Below the pieces are notes generated by a model that worked only from the letters and a program-made list of their open reading frames with translations, did not search any database and had not been told where the DNA came from. DNA of 44,885 bases from contig JAEZXR010000080.1 in assembly GCA_023419605.1 (NCBI GenBank), forward strand, positions 1-44,885, in the 5' to 3' direction. Below are positions 1 to 9,273 of this stretch, in pieces; position 1 is the stretch's first letter, and every line of letters starts with the position of its first letter. The DNA is from Bacillota bacterium. GTDB taxonomy: Bacteria; Bacillota; Clostridia; Acetivibrionales; JAEZXR01. Both the position numbers and the translations under genes were made by a program.

Positions 1-36
1 TTAAAGAGTACCAGTTAGTTTATTACCTCGACAAGG

Positions 37-125
37 TGTCCGGGTGTGCCGTTATGCTGTCCGGATAATTCCGAAACACTGTCCGGATGTTGCCGGAATC
101 AGTGTCCGGATGCAGCCGAAATATG
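37..125. repeat. Four tandem ~22-bp repeats, IS21-like element end
   Basis: Four copies of a unit beginning TGTCCGG start at positions 37, 58, 80 and 103 (spacing 21, 22 and 23 bp), most continuing with a CCG-A-A core. Short multiple terminal repeats of this kind are typical of IS21-family ends. They sit exactly where the homology of the IS66 tnpB gene stops, so an IS21-like element probably inserted into tnpB, with its body outside the window to the left. The family assignment is an inference; no istA or istB can be read here. Confidence 0.45.
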
Positions 126-126
126 C

Positions 127-251
127 AGCGCGTTCGCAAACGGGTCCAGGGAAAACTTCTCCTGCACCAACGTCATTAACCCGTTGATCGATTTTCTCAT
201 ATCGGTATACCCACAACAGAGGTATACAGGTTTGTCACTCCATCTCATCAT
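127..251 (-). pseudogene. tnpB: IS66 tnpB (ORF2), 5' fragment
   Basis: Reading leftwards from the ATG at 251, the sequence encodes the typical start of an IS66 ORF2 accessory protein, with the characteristic tract CGYTDMRKSINGL near residue 13, followed by FSLDPFANAL. The homology then ends abruptly at the TGTCCGG repeats, about 40 codons in, whereas the family is about 115 residues long. The ATG overlaps the tnpA stop (ATGATGA), the usual translational coupling in IS66. It is a truncated remnant and not functional. Confidence 0.7.
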
Positions 252-601
252 AGAAACCTCAGTGTGCGACAGACTTTTTTCAGTAGTTCAGGATCTGTCT
301 CAGCGGTAACTGTGACATGACAGCCGTTAATTTCTATCTCCAATACTTCTTTCGTGTGCTGAGCCTGTTCCGGTTTTAGCTGCATCCATCCACTCGGCAC
401 AATATTCTTGGGTTCTTCTGTTTGTGCAACCTCTGTGCAGGCCGCCTCCCGCAACTTCTTCTGCCAGTAAAAGTATATGTTTCTGCTGATCCCCTCCGCC
501 TGACAGAAATCCTTAATGCTTTGTCCGCTGCCCAGTCGTGTTTGAATCACTTGTGCCCATTGTGACAACCGGTACTCAGCAGCAACTTTTTTTATATCCA
601 T
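248..601 (-). CDS. tnpA: IS66 family accessory protein TnpA (ORF1)
   Basis: This 117-residue protein is the first gene of an IS66-type element. It has the small helix-turn-helix of the IS3/IS66 OrfA superfamily near residues 14-52 (SIKDFCQAEGISRNIYFYWQ) followed by a variable tail. It is full length for the family. Its partner tnpB is broken just downstream and no tnpC transposase is in the window, so the element is a non-autonomous remnant. The element's outer inverted repeat lies about 110 bp upstream. Confidence 0.75.
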   Translation of the reverse strand: MDIKKVAAEYRLSQWAQVIQTRLGSGQSIKDFCQAEGISRNIYFYWQKKLREAACTEVAQTEEPKNIVPSGWMQLKPEQAQHTKEVLEIEINGCHVTVTAETDPELLKKVCRTLRFL

Positions 602-689
602 ACAATCACTCCACTTCGGGTTGAAAAAGTTTGCTTACTTTTTCAACCGTATTTATTGTGATTGTACTACCTTGGCAACTATTATACTA

Positions 690-712
690 TGTGATGGTGT
701 ACTTGACGCTTA
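690..712 (-). repeat. IS66 terminal inverted repeat
   Basis: On the minus strand the sequence starting at 712 reads GTAAGCGTCAAGTACACCAT, which has the GTAAGCG-type start found at IS66 termini. This places the outer boundary of the IS66 remnant at about 712. The matching end lies outside the window, so the expected 8-bp target duplication cannot be checked. Confidence 0.55.
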
Positions 713-720
713 CATAAAAT

Positions 721-757
721 AAGTGCAAATGCTAACCATAAATATGGTTTAACACTT
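721..757 (-). terminator. Hairpin downstream of the NRPS operon
   Basis: AACCAT and ATGGTT pair across a short AAAT loop (about 734-749). They are nested inside weaker AAGTG/CACTT arms that span 721-757, about 70-100 bp after the NRPS stop codon. It is the only hairpin between the NRPS and the IS66 end, so it is a plausible terminator, although no clear T-run follows. Confidence 0.35.
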
Positions 758-824
758 ACACTTATATAGTACCAAAGCTTATTTTACAGACTTTTTTTCA
801 TAGTCTCCTCAAGGCCAGTTTAAT

Positions 825-3800
825 TTATATCTTTTTGTTTGAGGTCGCACCAATAGCATGATTATTAGGCATATCTTTTATAATGCTCTCAAGAATATTA
901 CATATTGCCTCTGCATTTTTACTTATGTTTGTCTTTGAAAATATTGTAAAGTGATCTCCCTCCACTCTGTAGGTATAAAATGTCCCCTCAGTATTATCCG
1001 TCCAGGAAAACCTTGTATCATTTATATAATAGTTTTGTATCACAAAATCTCCAAACAGCATATGGATGTTTGCATGAGTTCTCTCATGACTATTGCCACT
1101 TGCATTGTAATGCTTATAATATTCATTATAGTATACCATTTCCTTGATAACATTTTCCTTCTGCAAATACCTTTTTATAGTATCGCTTGATAAATCAACT
1201 GCACTGCCTTCATTATACTTTTCAATAATACTTAATAACTCAGATACCATAGTCTCTTGTTCTAATTCTCTAAGTGTGCCTTTTTCCCATCTTGGTGCAT
1301 CCAGCATAATAATATCCGATACCACCTTACCTCTTTTTTCCAATTCCAATGCAACATGAAACGCTAAATTTCCGCCTGCAGAATAACCCATCAGTATATA
1401 CGGCTCTTCCTTTTGTATATTAATAATATCATCTACATAGTCAGATACGATATGCTTACTATTTTGCATAGTAAACATATAAACATCATAATCTTCCATG
1501 TACGTTACCAATTTACGATAAATAGATTCATATGCAATCCTTATCATATGGGGCGGAAACAACATAACTTTTGTTTTATTTGTCTTATTGCTATTTTCTA
1601 GCTGTATATAAGTTTTTTCCTTACTTTCTTCTGTCTTGGTATTGGATTTATATTGTGATTCAATAATACTGCTTATAGATTTCTTAAATAGTTCTGCTAA
1701 CATTTCTATAGTTTTAATATTATACTCCTTACCGTTAAATATTAAATTAATTTGAATTCTTCCATTTTCCAAACTTCCCGAGATAAATAGTTTGAATGTA
1801 GGTAATGTTTCAGCACCAACTTCAGTACCTTTTGGCGATTTTGATAACTGAAATCCTTCATAATCAACACTATGAATATCTCCAATATAATTAAAAGCTA
1901 CTTCAGGTTCAGTATTACAACTCTCTAATTGCTCTGTCAAATATTTAAGGCAGCTATACCCGTGGCCGCTATTAGGGGTATTTCCTAACACTCTTTCCAA
2001 TGATTGTAACGAGTCTAAGGATAATATATCATTATGCTCCAATATTACTGGATAAACGCTGGTAAACCACCCAACAGTTCTGGTAATATTAATGTCCTTG
2101 AACATGTGATTTCTCCCGTGACTCTCATAAGCAATCATAGTCTTACTTGATTTGTTCCACTCATTTATTGCATTGGCAAATGCCAGTAAAAGAACCACAT
2201 CAACTCCTTTAGCATACCCTTTTGCAACAAGATTGTTAATTCGGACGGTTTCTCCTTCACTAAGACTAAATATCAAATTTTTACTATCCATATTTTCTCT
2301 CTTGCTAATGTTATTATCCACCCGTAAGGGTTTTATAGGGATGTTACATATTGTATACCAGTGCTCTTTTTCATCTGTGTGGATTTCATTTTCTGCATAT
2401 TCATATAGTCTATTTACCCATACTTTATAAGAATGTGTTTTACTGGGCATCTCATACTTACTATTGGTAATTTCAGCTTTGTATAAATTATTAAAATCTT
2501 CTAGGATTATTCTCCAGGAAACATTGTCAATTATTAAGTGGTTAATGACAATAAGTAGGTGATCTCCCTCCTTGGTCTTAAATAATCCCAGTTTTACTAA
2601 TGGGCCATTATTTAAATCAATGGATGCCTGAATTTTATTACATTCATTTTCAATTAATTTATCCAAACCTTCTTCATCATGGAAATAAAAAGTTTTCAAA
2701 TCAATAAAATTACTATCTACAATTGGCAAAACATGCTGCTTTAGCTGATCGTTATACACCTCGCAAATCGTCCTTAATGCATCATGATGATTAATAATTT
2801 CTACAAAAGCCTGTCGTATATACTCTTCTTTCAATCCGTCCTTATAATAGACCATTATTGATTGATTAAAATGATTCATATATTTAATATTTTCTTCATT
2901 GAAGAACATCTTTTGGATCGGTGAAAGTTTTACCTCTCCAACCACCAAGTCTTGAGGTATATTTAATTTATAATACTCTACCTTTTCAGACAGTTTATCA
3001 ATTGTTTTAAACTTTATAATATCTTCTATTGTTAAGGCAAGTCCCTCCCTTTCCAATTCATAAATTATTTTTATTGCTTTTATTGAATCTCCTCCTAATT
3101 CAAAATAGTTATCATGAATGCCGACGCTTTTTACATTTAATACTTTAGCCCATACTTCAGCCATTTTTTCTTGAATCTTATTTTGGGGCGGTATGTATTC
3201 GTTTCCGGTAGGTATTAGTTCCTTTATTTCAAATAAGGCCTTAGTATTTATCTTACCGTTATTGGATAAAGGTATGCTTTCAATCTGGAAAAACAATTGA
3301 GGCACCATATATTCAGGAACTTGATTTAACAAATATTCTCTCAGCTCCTGCGTTACTAATTTATTTTTAGAAACTACATATGCACATAGATATTTGGACC
3401 CTTCTTTGTCCTCTTTTACAAGCACCACAGCAGAATCGATATCCTCATATTCCAGTAACTTCTTTTCGATCTCACCCAGTTCTATCCTGTAGCCTCTTAT
3501 CTTTACTTGGTGGTCGATCCTTCCCAGGAATTCTATGTTCCCATCAGGCATCCACCTTGCCAGATCTCCCGTTCTATACATTTTCTCATCGGGACAAAAC
3601 GGATTTTCTACAAACTTTTTATCGGTTAGTTCCGGTTTATTTAGATATCCTCTGGCTAAACCCACTCCGCCTATACATAATTCTCCAGGTACGCCAATGG
3701 GCTGCAGGCCGCTGTTTTCACCTATAACATACAAGTAAATGTTATCGATGGGTTTCCCTATCGGAATGGAACTACCGTATGGTTTTCTCACGCAATCGTA

Positions 3801-6074
3801 ATAGCTTACATCAATTGTCGCTTCTGTCGGGCCATATAGATTGGCCAGAGCTACGTTTTTGAAAAGTCTAAAAAACGATTGTACCTGGTCAACCTGTAAC
3901 GCTTCCCCACTGGTAAAAATCTGTTTTAGGCGTAAGCCATCCGTATTAATTCCTTTTTCCTCAATATAGTGTAAAAATGCACTAAACATAGATGGAACAA
4001 AATGCATTACTGTAACATCTTGTTTTCTCAGGTTATCTAAAATTTTACCCGGTTCCTTTTCCTCCTCCGGTCCAAGCAGGAAGACGCTGGCCCCATAAAT
4101 CGACCACCAAAATAATTCCCATACGGATACGTCAAAAGTAAAGGTAGTTTTCTGCAAAATTACGTCATTGGTATCCAAAGGGTATTTCTTCTGCATCCAT
4201 GTCAGCCTGTTTACCAGGGCATGATGTTCAATCATCGCCCCCTTGGGTTCTCCTGTCGAACCCGATGTATAGATTACATAGGCTAAATCTCTTGATGTAG
4301 TAACCTTTTCAAGGTTTCTTCCATCTCCTTTAAAAAAACCACTGTTTTTAATGTTAAGTACAGTTCCGGAAAAGCCGAAACTTACTACTTCTTCTGAGGT
4401 GATTAAGATGCTGGCTCTGCTATCCTCCAGCATATATTCTATTCTTTTCATAGGGTATTTGGGATCTATGGGTAAGTAAGCTCCCCCTGCTTTTACTATA
4501 CCGAATATGCCCACCATCATATCGATAGAACGCTCCAACATAATGCCTACAATCGTATCCGCCCTCACTCCCTTTTCTCTCAATACTGCCGCCAGTTGGT
4601 TTGCTTTTTGGTTTAACTCCCTATAGGTTAGCTGCTGATCCCCAAACGCTACCGCTACATTGTCCGGTGTCCTTTCCACCTGCTCTTCAAACAGTTCGTG
4701 TATCGTCCTGTCTTTTGGGTATTCTACCTTTGTATTATTAAAGTCATATAATATCTGTTCCTTCTCATCTCTATTAAGCAAGCTCAAATCTGCAATCTTA
4801 AATTCCGGATTCTTTATTTGCTTTAAAAATTGCTCAATGATGGTACTGAACCTGCCACACATCAGCTGGATGTCTTCTTTACTAAACATTATTGCATTAT
4901 AGTCTATAACAATAGTTATTGAACCGTCATTAAACCATTCGTTGACCTTTATAGATAGCGGAACGCTCTGATATCCGGCAAATAGCTCTATAAATTCCAT
5001 TGAAGCATTATGTATCACAATATCATCAATGGAATAATTCAAATATGTAAAAATGACCTGATATAGGTTGTCAATTTTTTTCTGCGCTAATTGCAAGTCA
5101 ACTGCTAAGAGGTCATAGGGATACCTTTGATGAGCAAAATCTCGTAACATTCTTCTATCTATATGTTTAAATAATTCAATTATATTCATCGAATCGTCAA
5201 TATCATAACTAAATGGCAGAGTGCTTGCACACATACCCACAATCTGCTTTTCTATTGCACCTACCCTGTTTAATACTGGAACTCCAACTGTAAATTTTTT
5301 TGCTAAGTGTGCCTTATATATGTAAACTAATAAAGCACCAAGAAAAAATGTATTATATGATATTTTTGTTTCCTGACACAATTCTTTAATCTTAGACGAT
5401 ACATTTGGGGGCACAGCGTAAGCGTACCTTTTTGCTTTACAAGAATCATTTAATTTAAATTGATAAATTTGTTCCGGAATTTCATTAAACCTTTCTATCC
5501 AATACGCATGGTCTTTATCGAATCTGTTGGATAATAAGTATTCTTTCTCATACTCTATATAATCCAAATAAGTATATTCTGGTTCTTCACCAATATTTTC
5601 ACGCTCAATTAATTCATTATATGTTTTTGAAATTTGCCTTGCAAAAATATTACAACACCAGCCATCAGCTATTATATGATGGTACTTAAAGTAGCAATAA
5701 GTATATTCGTCATTCAAATTAATAATAGAAACATCATACAATTTGCTGTTTAAATTAACAAATCCTTCTTGGAAATTTTTCTCTGCCCAATGAAGTAGAT
5801 CGTTCTCATTATAAAAATACTGCCTTATGAAGTTTTCATATTCATAATCTGCAACATGTTGCTTTATTTCTCCCTCTACTTTGTTAAATCTAAGCCTCAT
5901 ACCCGCATGTTTTTCTATTAAAACATTTATTGCTTTTTCCAGTAAATCCAAATCTAGTAGCCTATTAATTTTAAGTAAGCCTCCGCAATTCCACATCTGT
6001 GTCTGTTCGATCAGTGCTTGCGTGTACCAAACTCTTTTTTGTGGATGTGTTAATTCAAAGTGCTTCGTAGTCAT
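825..6074 (-). CDS. Single-module NRPS, C-A(Ser)-T-E-TE
   Basis: This 1749-residue nonribosomal peptide synthetase has five domains. Condensation covers residues 1-430, with an intact HHIIADG at 132-138. Adenylation covers about 450-945, with YTSGSTGEPKG near 606. The carrier domain has LGGDS with the phosphopantetheine Ser at 997. Epimerization covers about 1045-1475, with HLIIDNVSW starting at His 1179 and the RTVGWFTS motif near 1335. Thioesterase covers about 1500-1749, with GYSAGG and Ser 1565. Aligned to GrsA, the specificity residues read DVWHFSLIDK, which matches published serine codes within one position. The expected action is to load L-Ser, join it to an upstream acyl or aminoacyl donor, epimerize it and release the product. 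The next two genes upstream, a ketosynthase and an ACP, suggest that the donor is an ACP-bound acyl chain. A GAGGGGGT ribosome site precedes the ATG. An E domain directly before a TE in a stand-alone module is unusual. Product identity is inference. Confidence 0.9.
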   Translation of the reverse strand: MTTKHFELTHPQKRVWYTQALIEQTQMWNCGGLLKINRLLDLDLLEKAINVLIEKHAGMRLRFNKVEGEIKQHVADYEYENFIRQYFYNENDLLHWAEKNFQEGFVNLNSKLYDVSIINLNDEYTYCYFKYHHIIADGWCCNIFARQISKTYNELIERENIGEEPEYTYLDYIEYEKEYLLSNRFDKDHAYWIERFNEIPEQIYQFKLNDSCKAKRYAYAVPPNVSSKIKELCQETKISYNTFFLGALLVYIYKAHLAKKFTVGVPVLNRVGAIEKQIVGMCASTLPFSYDIDDSMNIIELFKHIDRRMLRDFAHQRYPYDLLAVDLQLAQKKIDNLYQVIFTYLNYSIDDIVIHNASMEFIELFAGYQSVPLSIKVNEWFNDGSITIVIDYNAIMFSKEDIQLMCGRFSTIIEQFLKQIKNPEFKIADLSLLNRDEKEQILYDFNNTKVEYPKDRTIHELFEEQVERTPDNVAVAFGDQQLTYRELNQKANQLAAVLREKGVRADTIVGIMLERSIDMMVGIFGIVKAGGAYLPIDPKYPMKRIEYMLEDSRASILITSEEVVSFGFSGTVLNIKNSGFFKGDGRNLEKVTTSRDLAYVIYTSGSTGEPKGAMIEHHALVNRLTWMQKKYPLDTNDVILQKTTFTFDVSVWELFWWSIYGASVFLLGPEEEKEPGKILDNLRKQDVTVMHFVPSMFSAFLHYIEEKGINTDGLRLKQIFTSGEALQVDQVQSFFRLFKNVALANLYGPTEATIDVSYYDCVRKPYGSSIPIGKPIDNIYLYVIGENSGLQPIGVPGELCIGGVGLARGYLNKPELTDKKFVENPFCPDEKMYRTGDLARWMPDGNIEFLGRIDHQVKIRGYRIELGEIEKKLLEYEDIDSAVVLVKEDKEGSKYLCAYVVSKNKLVTQELREYLLNQVPEYMVPQLFFQIESIPLSNNGKINTKALFEIKELIPTGNEYIPPQNKIQEKMAEVWAKVLNVKSVGIHDNYFELGGDSIKAIKIIYELEREGLALTIEDIIKFKTIDKLSEKVEYYKLNIPQDLVVGEVKLSPIQKMFFNEENIKYMNHFNQSIMVYYKDGLKEEYIRQAFVEIINHHDALRTICEVYNDQLKQHVLPIVDSNFIDLKTFYFHDEEGLDKLIENECNKIQASIDLNNGPLVKLGLFKTKEGDHLLIVINHLIIDNVSWRIILEDFNNLYKAEITNSKYEMPSKTHSYKVWVNRLYEYAENEIHTDEKEHWYTICNIPIKPLRVDNNISKRENMDSKNLIFSLSEGETVRINNLVAKGYAKGVDVVLLLAFANAINEWNKSSKTMIAYESHGRNHMFKDINITRTVGWFTSVYPVILEHNDILSLDSLQSLERVLGNTPNSGHGYSCLKYLTEQLESCNTEPEVAFNYIGDIHSVDYEGFQLSKSPKGTEVGAETLPTFKLFISGSLENGRIQINLIFNGKEYNIKTIEMLAELFKKSISSIIESQYKSNTKTEESKEKTYIQLENSNKTNKTKVMLFPPHMIRIAYESIYRKLVTYMEDYDVYMFTMQNSKHIVSDYVDDIINIQKEEPYILMGYSAGGNLAFHVALELEKRGKVVSDIIMLDAPRWEKGTLRELEQETMVSELLSIIEKYNEGSAVDLSSDTIKRYLQKENVIKEMVYYNEYYKHYNASGNSHERTHANIHMLFGDFVIQNYYINDTRFSWTDNTEGTFYTYRVEGDHFTIFSKTNISKNAEAICNILESIIKDMPNNHAIGATSNKKI

Positions 6075-6113
6075 ATTTACCCCCTCATATTTTCGAACAA
6101 CTCTGCAAACGTA

Positions 6114-7469
6114 TTAATATGATTTAAATGCTAAAACTGCGTTATGTCCTCCAAATCCAAACGACTGAGATATAGCCGCCTCGATCGGATATTTCTTCAC
6201 CTCGGTCACAAAATTAAGATCTCTTATTGGTTCATTTAAATTTTTACATATATGAGTTGTATTGTTAACAATCGACATAACAGTTACAAGTGCTTCGATT
6301 GCGCCACTGGCTCCAATTGTATGCCCTGTTAAAGATTTTGTCGAATTTATTAAAACTTCTCTTCCAAAAATCTCTTCAATAATTTTTGTTTCAATTTCAT
6401 CATTAACATGCGTACCTGTTCCGTGAGCATTTATATAGTTAACGTCCCCCGGCTTAAGGTTTGCTCCATCCAGGCAATCATAAAGCATCGTCTTTATATT
6501 TATCCCATTTTCCTCAATAGCCATTGTACTATAGGCGTCACTTGATTCCGAATAATTTACTATCTCTGCAAGTATGGGAACTTCCCTATTTAAGGCATGT
6601 CCCAATTCCTCCAAAATTAAAACTGCAGCACCACCTTCGCTGAAAAGAAATCCAGAACGCTTGTTGTCAAAGGGACAGTTTATGTTAAAAATATTGTCTC
6701 CTGTTGAAAGTGCTCCTATCTTATCAAATGCATAAAACATACCCCCAAACTCGTCGAACATATACTCTGTTCCTCCAGATATAGCCATATCTACCTGGCC
6801 ACTCTTTATTGCCTTATATGCATTTCCTATGGCAACTGTGCCCGATGCACAGGATGAACAATATGTATTATTGGGTCCCGTAATGCCAAACTTTATTCCA
6901 ATATTGGATGAGCAAGCGTTAGGCATATACTTTGCAACCGTAAGGGGACTAAACCTTTTAGGAATACAAAAGTTTTCCTCTAGTTTATCTAAGACAAATC
7001 TTAGAGACTCTGAAATTTCATGATCCATTTGATTTATACTTTTTATTAGACTTGCCAGTATAATATTTGAATGCGATAAGAAAGCAGTATTTAATCCCCC
7101 AACACCTGTACCCATAAAAACCCCGGCCTGTGTTGGGTCTATCCCTTGAATTGAATATGTATTTCTTTTAGTATCCTTACGATGATATGTGAGCTTTGCT
7201 GAGCTTAAAGCCTGAATAGCAGAGCATATTACTAATAGACTTGTCATATCCAGTGTCTTTTGCTCTATGTTTGTAAAGCCATATTGAGAATAATCCACCT
7301 CTTTAAGTGGGGACCAAAATTTAGATTTTAAGTTCAATGAATCCTTCCAGCAATCTGAAACAGGGCAAATATTTGTTTTTCCCAAAAGACAGTTGTTCCA
7401 AAACTCTTCAACATTTGTACCAACTGAACATATAATACCCAATCCTGTTACAACTACTCGTCTATTCAT
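6114..7469 (-). CDS. Beta-ketoacyl-ACP synthase, FabF-like
   Basis: This 451-residue ketosynthase of the KAS II (FabF) family would condense an acyl thioester with a malonyl-type extender on an ACP. The catalytic triad is complete: nucleophile Cys207 in SSCASG, His349 in AHGTGT and His383 in LTGHTIGAS, with the conserved Lys378 just before the last. The start VVVTGLGI is typical. It is somewhat longer than housekeeping FabF (about 410), with an insertion near residues 95-110. It lies between the ACP gene (45 bp upstream) and the NRPS (39 bp downstream) on the same strand. It is therefore probably dedicated to the lipid or polyketide part of the NRPS product, not to bulk fatty-acid synthesis. 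No ketoreductase or acyltransferase is nearby, so these would have to come from primary metabolism. Confidence 0.88.
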   Translation of the reverse strand: MNRRVVVTGLGIICSVGTNVEEFWNNCLLGKTNICPVSDCWKDSLNLKSKFWSPLKEVDYSQYGFTNIEQKTLDMTSLLVICSAIQALSSAKLTYHRKDTKRNTYSIQGIDPTQAGVFMGTGVGGLNTAFLSHSNIILASLIKSINQMDHEISESLRFVLDKLEENFCIPKRFSPLTVAKYMPNACSSNIGIKFGITGPNNTYCSSCASGTVAIGNAYKAIKSGQVDMAISGGTEYMFDEFGGMFYAFDKIGALSTGDNIFNINCPFDNKRSGFLFSEGGAAVLILEELGHALNREVPILAEIVNYSESSDAYSTMAIEENGINIKTMLYDCLDGANLKPGDVNYINAHGTGTHVNDEIETKIIEEIFGREVLINSTKSLTGHTIGASGAIEALVTVMSIVNNTTHICKNLNEPIRDLNFVTEVKKYPIEAAISQSFGFGGHNAVLAFKSY

Positions 7470-7514
7470 AGCGTATTAACCTCACCTAATCTTCGAATAA
7501 ATGCTTTCAATTAA

Positions 7515-7772
7515 CTATATAAGCTTTGCAATATACTTAACTACTTCACCTATAGTTGATAGTGCCATTACATCGTCTTCAGAAATTTCTCTGTTAAACT
7601 CATCTTCCAATTCAAGTATTAGGGTCATTTGATCAATAGAATTAGTTCCTAAGTCTGATTCAAATTCCGAATCCATGGATATTGCTTCCTCTGGAACTTG
7701 CAAAACATCTTTTACTACTTTTTTAACGCGTTCAAATATATCATTACACTCTTTGTTGCTTTCAATAATCAT
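7515..7772 (-). CDS. Acyl carrier protein
   Basis: This 85-residue acidic acyl carrier protein has the phosphopantetheine attachment Ser45 in DLGTNSIDQMT, a variant of the usual DLGADSLD. The four-helix pattern is intact and the length is normal. A GGAGGG ribosome site lies just before the ATG. It is transcribed with the ketosynthase and the NRPS and probably carries the acyl chain passed to the NRPS condensation domain. The N-terminal extension MIIESNKECN is slightly unusual and contains a cysteine. Confidence 0.9.
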   Translation of the reverse strand: MIIESNKECNDIFERVKKVVKDVLQVPEEAISMDSEFESDLGTNSIDQMTLILELEDEFNREISEDDVMALSTIGEVVKYIAKLI

Positions 7773-7810
7773 ATTTCTTTCCCTCCATTTGTATTTTAAA
7801 AATAAAACTA

Positions 7811-8494
7811 TTATTTATAGGTCTTTATTGTTGTATTTTCCACTATATACTCTTTTGTAAGCTTTATATCCGGCTTTTTAACATTAAACTGAATATAATG
7901 GAACTCGCTTTGCTTTTCAAACTGATATGTAATACCTATTTCGCTTCCTTCTTTGTAGTACATATTTGCTTTTATTTTAGGGATAATAGCTAAAGCCATC
8001 TCTGCAAACTCATCTTTACTAATTTCATTTTCATAATTAATCTTTATGTAAGCTATGTCATACCTATCCAAGTCTTCCATCGATTTAAGCTTTTGATTTG
8101 CATTTATACAAACACTTACGGAACACATTAAACTTTCAAATTTAAAATTTATTTCTTTCAACAAATTATGTATTTCCTTATTTAGTTTGTCCTTGAGTAT
8201 TTCTTCCTCTTTATTGTCCGAAAAAATATCATCATAATAAACTATATTGGTATACTTTTCTTTATTATTATTCATTACTACTGTTCCATAGGATTTATCT
8301 TTAAAATTATAAGAAATTTTCCCTATTGAATAGTTCTCCGGATATTTCAGCTTAACATATCTTTGAATAGGATACCTTGCCGTTAACTTTACAATGGGAT
8401 TACCAAATATTGAGGTATATACGTATCCTATTCCTACTAAAAATAAACTTGCTACTACTATCAATATAATCTTATATGACTTTCCTGTACCCAA
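7811..8494 (-). CDS. Membrane-anchored protein, YfjL-like
   Basis: A hydrophobic segment near the N terminus (IILIVVASLFLVGIGYVY) forms a single membrane anchor. It is followed by a mostly beta/alpha extracytoplasmic domain of about 190 residues. Several features, including an alternating Y-x-x-x-x-Y-P pattern and SYNFKDKSYG, recall the YfjL-like family of Firmicutes, whose function is not known. I place the start at the TTG at 8494 because AGGAGG lies 6 nt before it. The longer reading frame (GTG at 8554, ATG at 8515) has no ribosome site, and its first codons lie in a hairpin. That gives 227 residues. Its place in the operon between the secreted proteins and the ACP suggests a cell-surface role in export of, or self-protection against, the product. 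This is inference. Confidence 0.6.
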   Translation of the reverse strand: MGTGKSYKIILIVVASLFLVGIGYVYTSIFGNPIVKLTARYPIQRYVKLKYPENYSIGKISYNFKDKSYGTVVMNNNKEKYTNIVYYDDIFSDNKEEEILKDKLNKEIHNLLKEINFKFESLMCSVSVCINANQKLKSMEDLDRYDIAYIKINYENEISKDEFAEMALAIIPKIKANMYYKEGSEIGITYQFEKQSEFHYIQFNVKKPDIKLTKEYIVENTTIKTYK

Positions 8495-8530
8495 AACACT
8501 CCTCCTCACTTCCATGTTAAAACTATATTT

Positions 8531-8556
8531 CAGTGGAGAGATGTATCTCCCCACTG
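8531..8556 (-). terminator. Hairpin between two operon genes
   Basis: CAGTGG and CCACTG arms with an inner GAGA/TCTC stem and a TGTA loop form a strong hairpin. It lies 28 bp after the stop of the secreted protein gene and 37 bp before the TTG start of the next gene. It has A/T-rich flanks but no long T-run, so it is more likely a processing or partial-termination stem that separates the expression of the secreted and biosynthetic halves of the operon. Confidence 0.45.
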
Positions 8557-8583
8557 AAATATTTTAAAAAATGCGATTTATGT

Positions 8584-9258
8584 TTATGGCTTTCTGCCTT
8601 TCCCACCCGCATACGTCATAAACGCCGACTGATTCTTAGGAGTTAAGAGTGTCGGGCTAAATTCCAAGGTATAACTACCAAACAAACCTGGGATATAGAT
8701 AAAAGAATGTGCTATCAAACCACGCTCAACTTCCGATATATCCCATGGCTTGTCATCCCCCCAAGAATACTCGGTTATCTTTACACTATTCCACTCATAG
8801 CAATACTCCAAAAACCCATCGCATCTGGCGGAAGTTACTTCATCCGGAGAATAAAAATCGCTATCGTTTGCATTGTCCGCACCAAGCGGACTAGTTAGAG
8901 AATACGGCAACTTATACTCTGCTAATTTTTTTCCAGTAGATACAATTTCATCTCTATCAGAAGTACTCATTCCACTCATATAATAATAACCCTGGAAGTT
9001 ATTATTAGCTTTAGGATAATTCATAAACCCTTTAAAGTCATCCTTGCCTGTGGTCTGACCGGAGCCCCTTGCTTGATAGAAATTATCTCCGTTGCTATCT
9101 ATAGAAACACCTGCATGCCAACCTCCTGTATACCATGCTAAGTCGACTCCATCCCTAAACGCAGCATATCCTTTATAATCAGCAGCATATGTGTATACGC
9201 AAAAAGAAAAACTTAAAATGCCCGCCAAAGCGAGGGTTAAAATCTTATTTATTCTCAT
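8584..9258 (-). CDS. Secreted protein, possibly permuted NlpC/P60-like
   Basis: This is a 224-residue exported protein. Residues 1-25 form a signal peptide (KILTLALAGILSFSF core, cleavage after TYA). The mature part has GWHAGVS with His48 and, about 100 residues later, ARCDGFLEYCYEW with Cys146. That order (His first, then Cys followed by a hydrophobic helix) is the one seen in circularly permuted papain-like NlpC/P60 proteins of the YiiX/YaeF type. Such enzymes act on peptidoglycan peptides, amides or lipids. The match rests on two motifs only, so function is tentative. A perfect AAGGAGG site precedes the ATG. It lies directly after the secreted repeat protein gene in the same operon. An alternative is a secreted structural protein without catalysis. 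Confidence 0.5.
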   Translation of the reverse strand: MRINKILTLALAGILSFSFCVYTYAADYKGYAAFRDGVDLAWYTGGWHAGVSIDSNGDNFYQARGSGQTTGKDDFKGFMNYPKANNNFQGYYYMSGMSTSDRDEIVSTGKKLAEYKLPYSLTSPLGADNANDSDFYSPDEVTSARCDGFLEYCYEWNSVKITEYSWGDDKPWDISEVERGLIAHSFIYIPGLFGSYTLEFSPTLLTPKNQSAFMTYAGGKGRKP

Positions 9259-9273
9259 TGCAAAACCTCCTTC

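Noticed and set aside
37..125. CRISPR-like reading of the four TGTCCGG repeats
   Set aside because: The repeats are about 22 bp apart with no unique spacers and no cas genes; an IS21-type end fits better.
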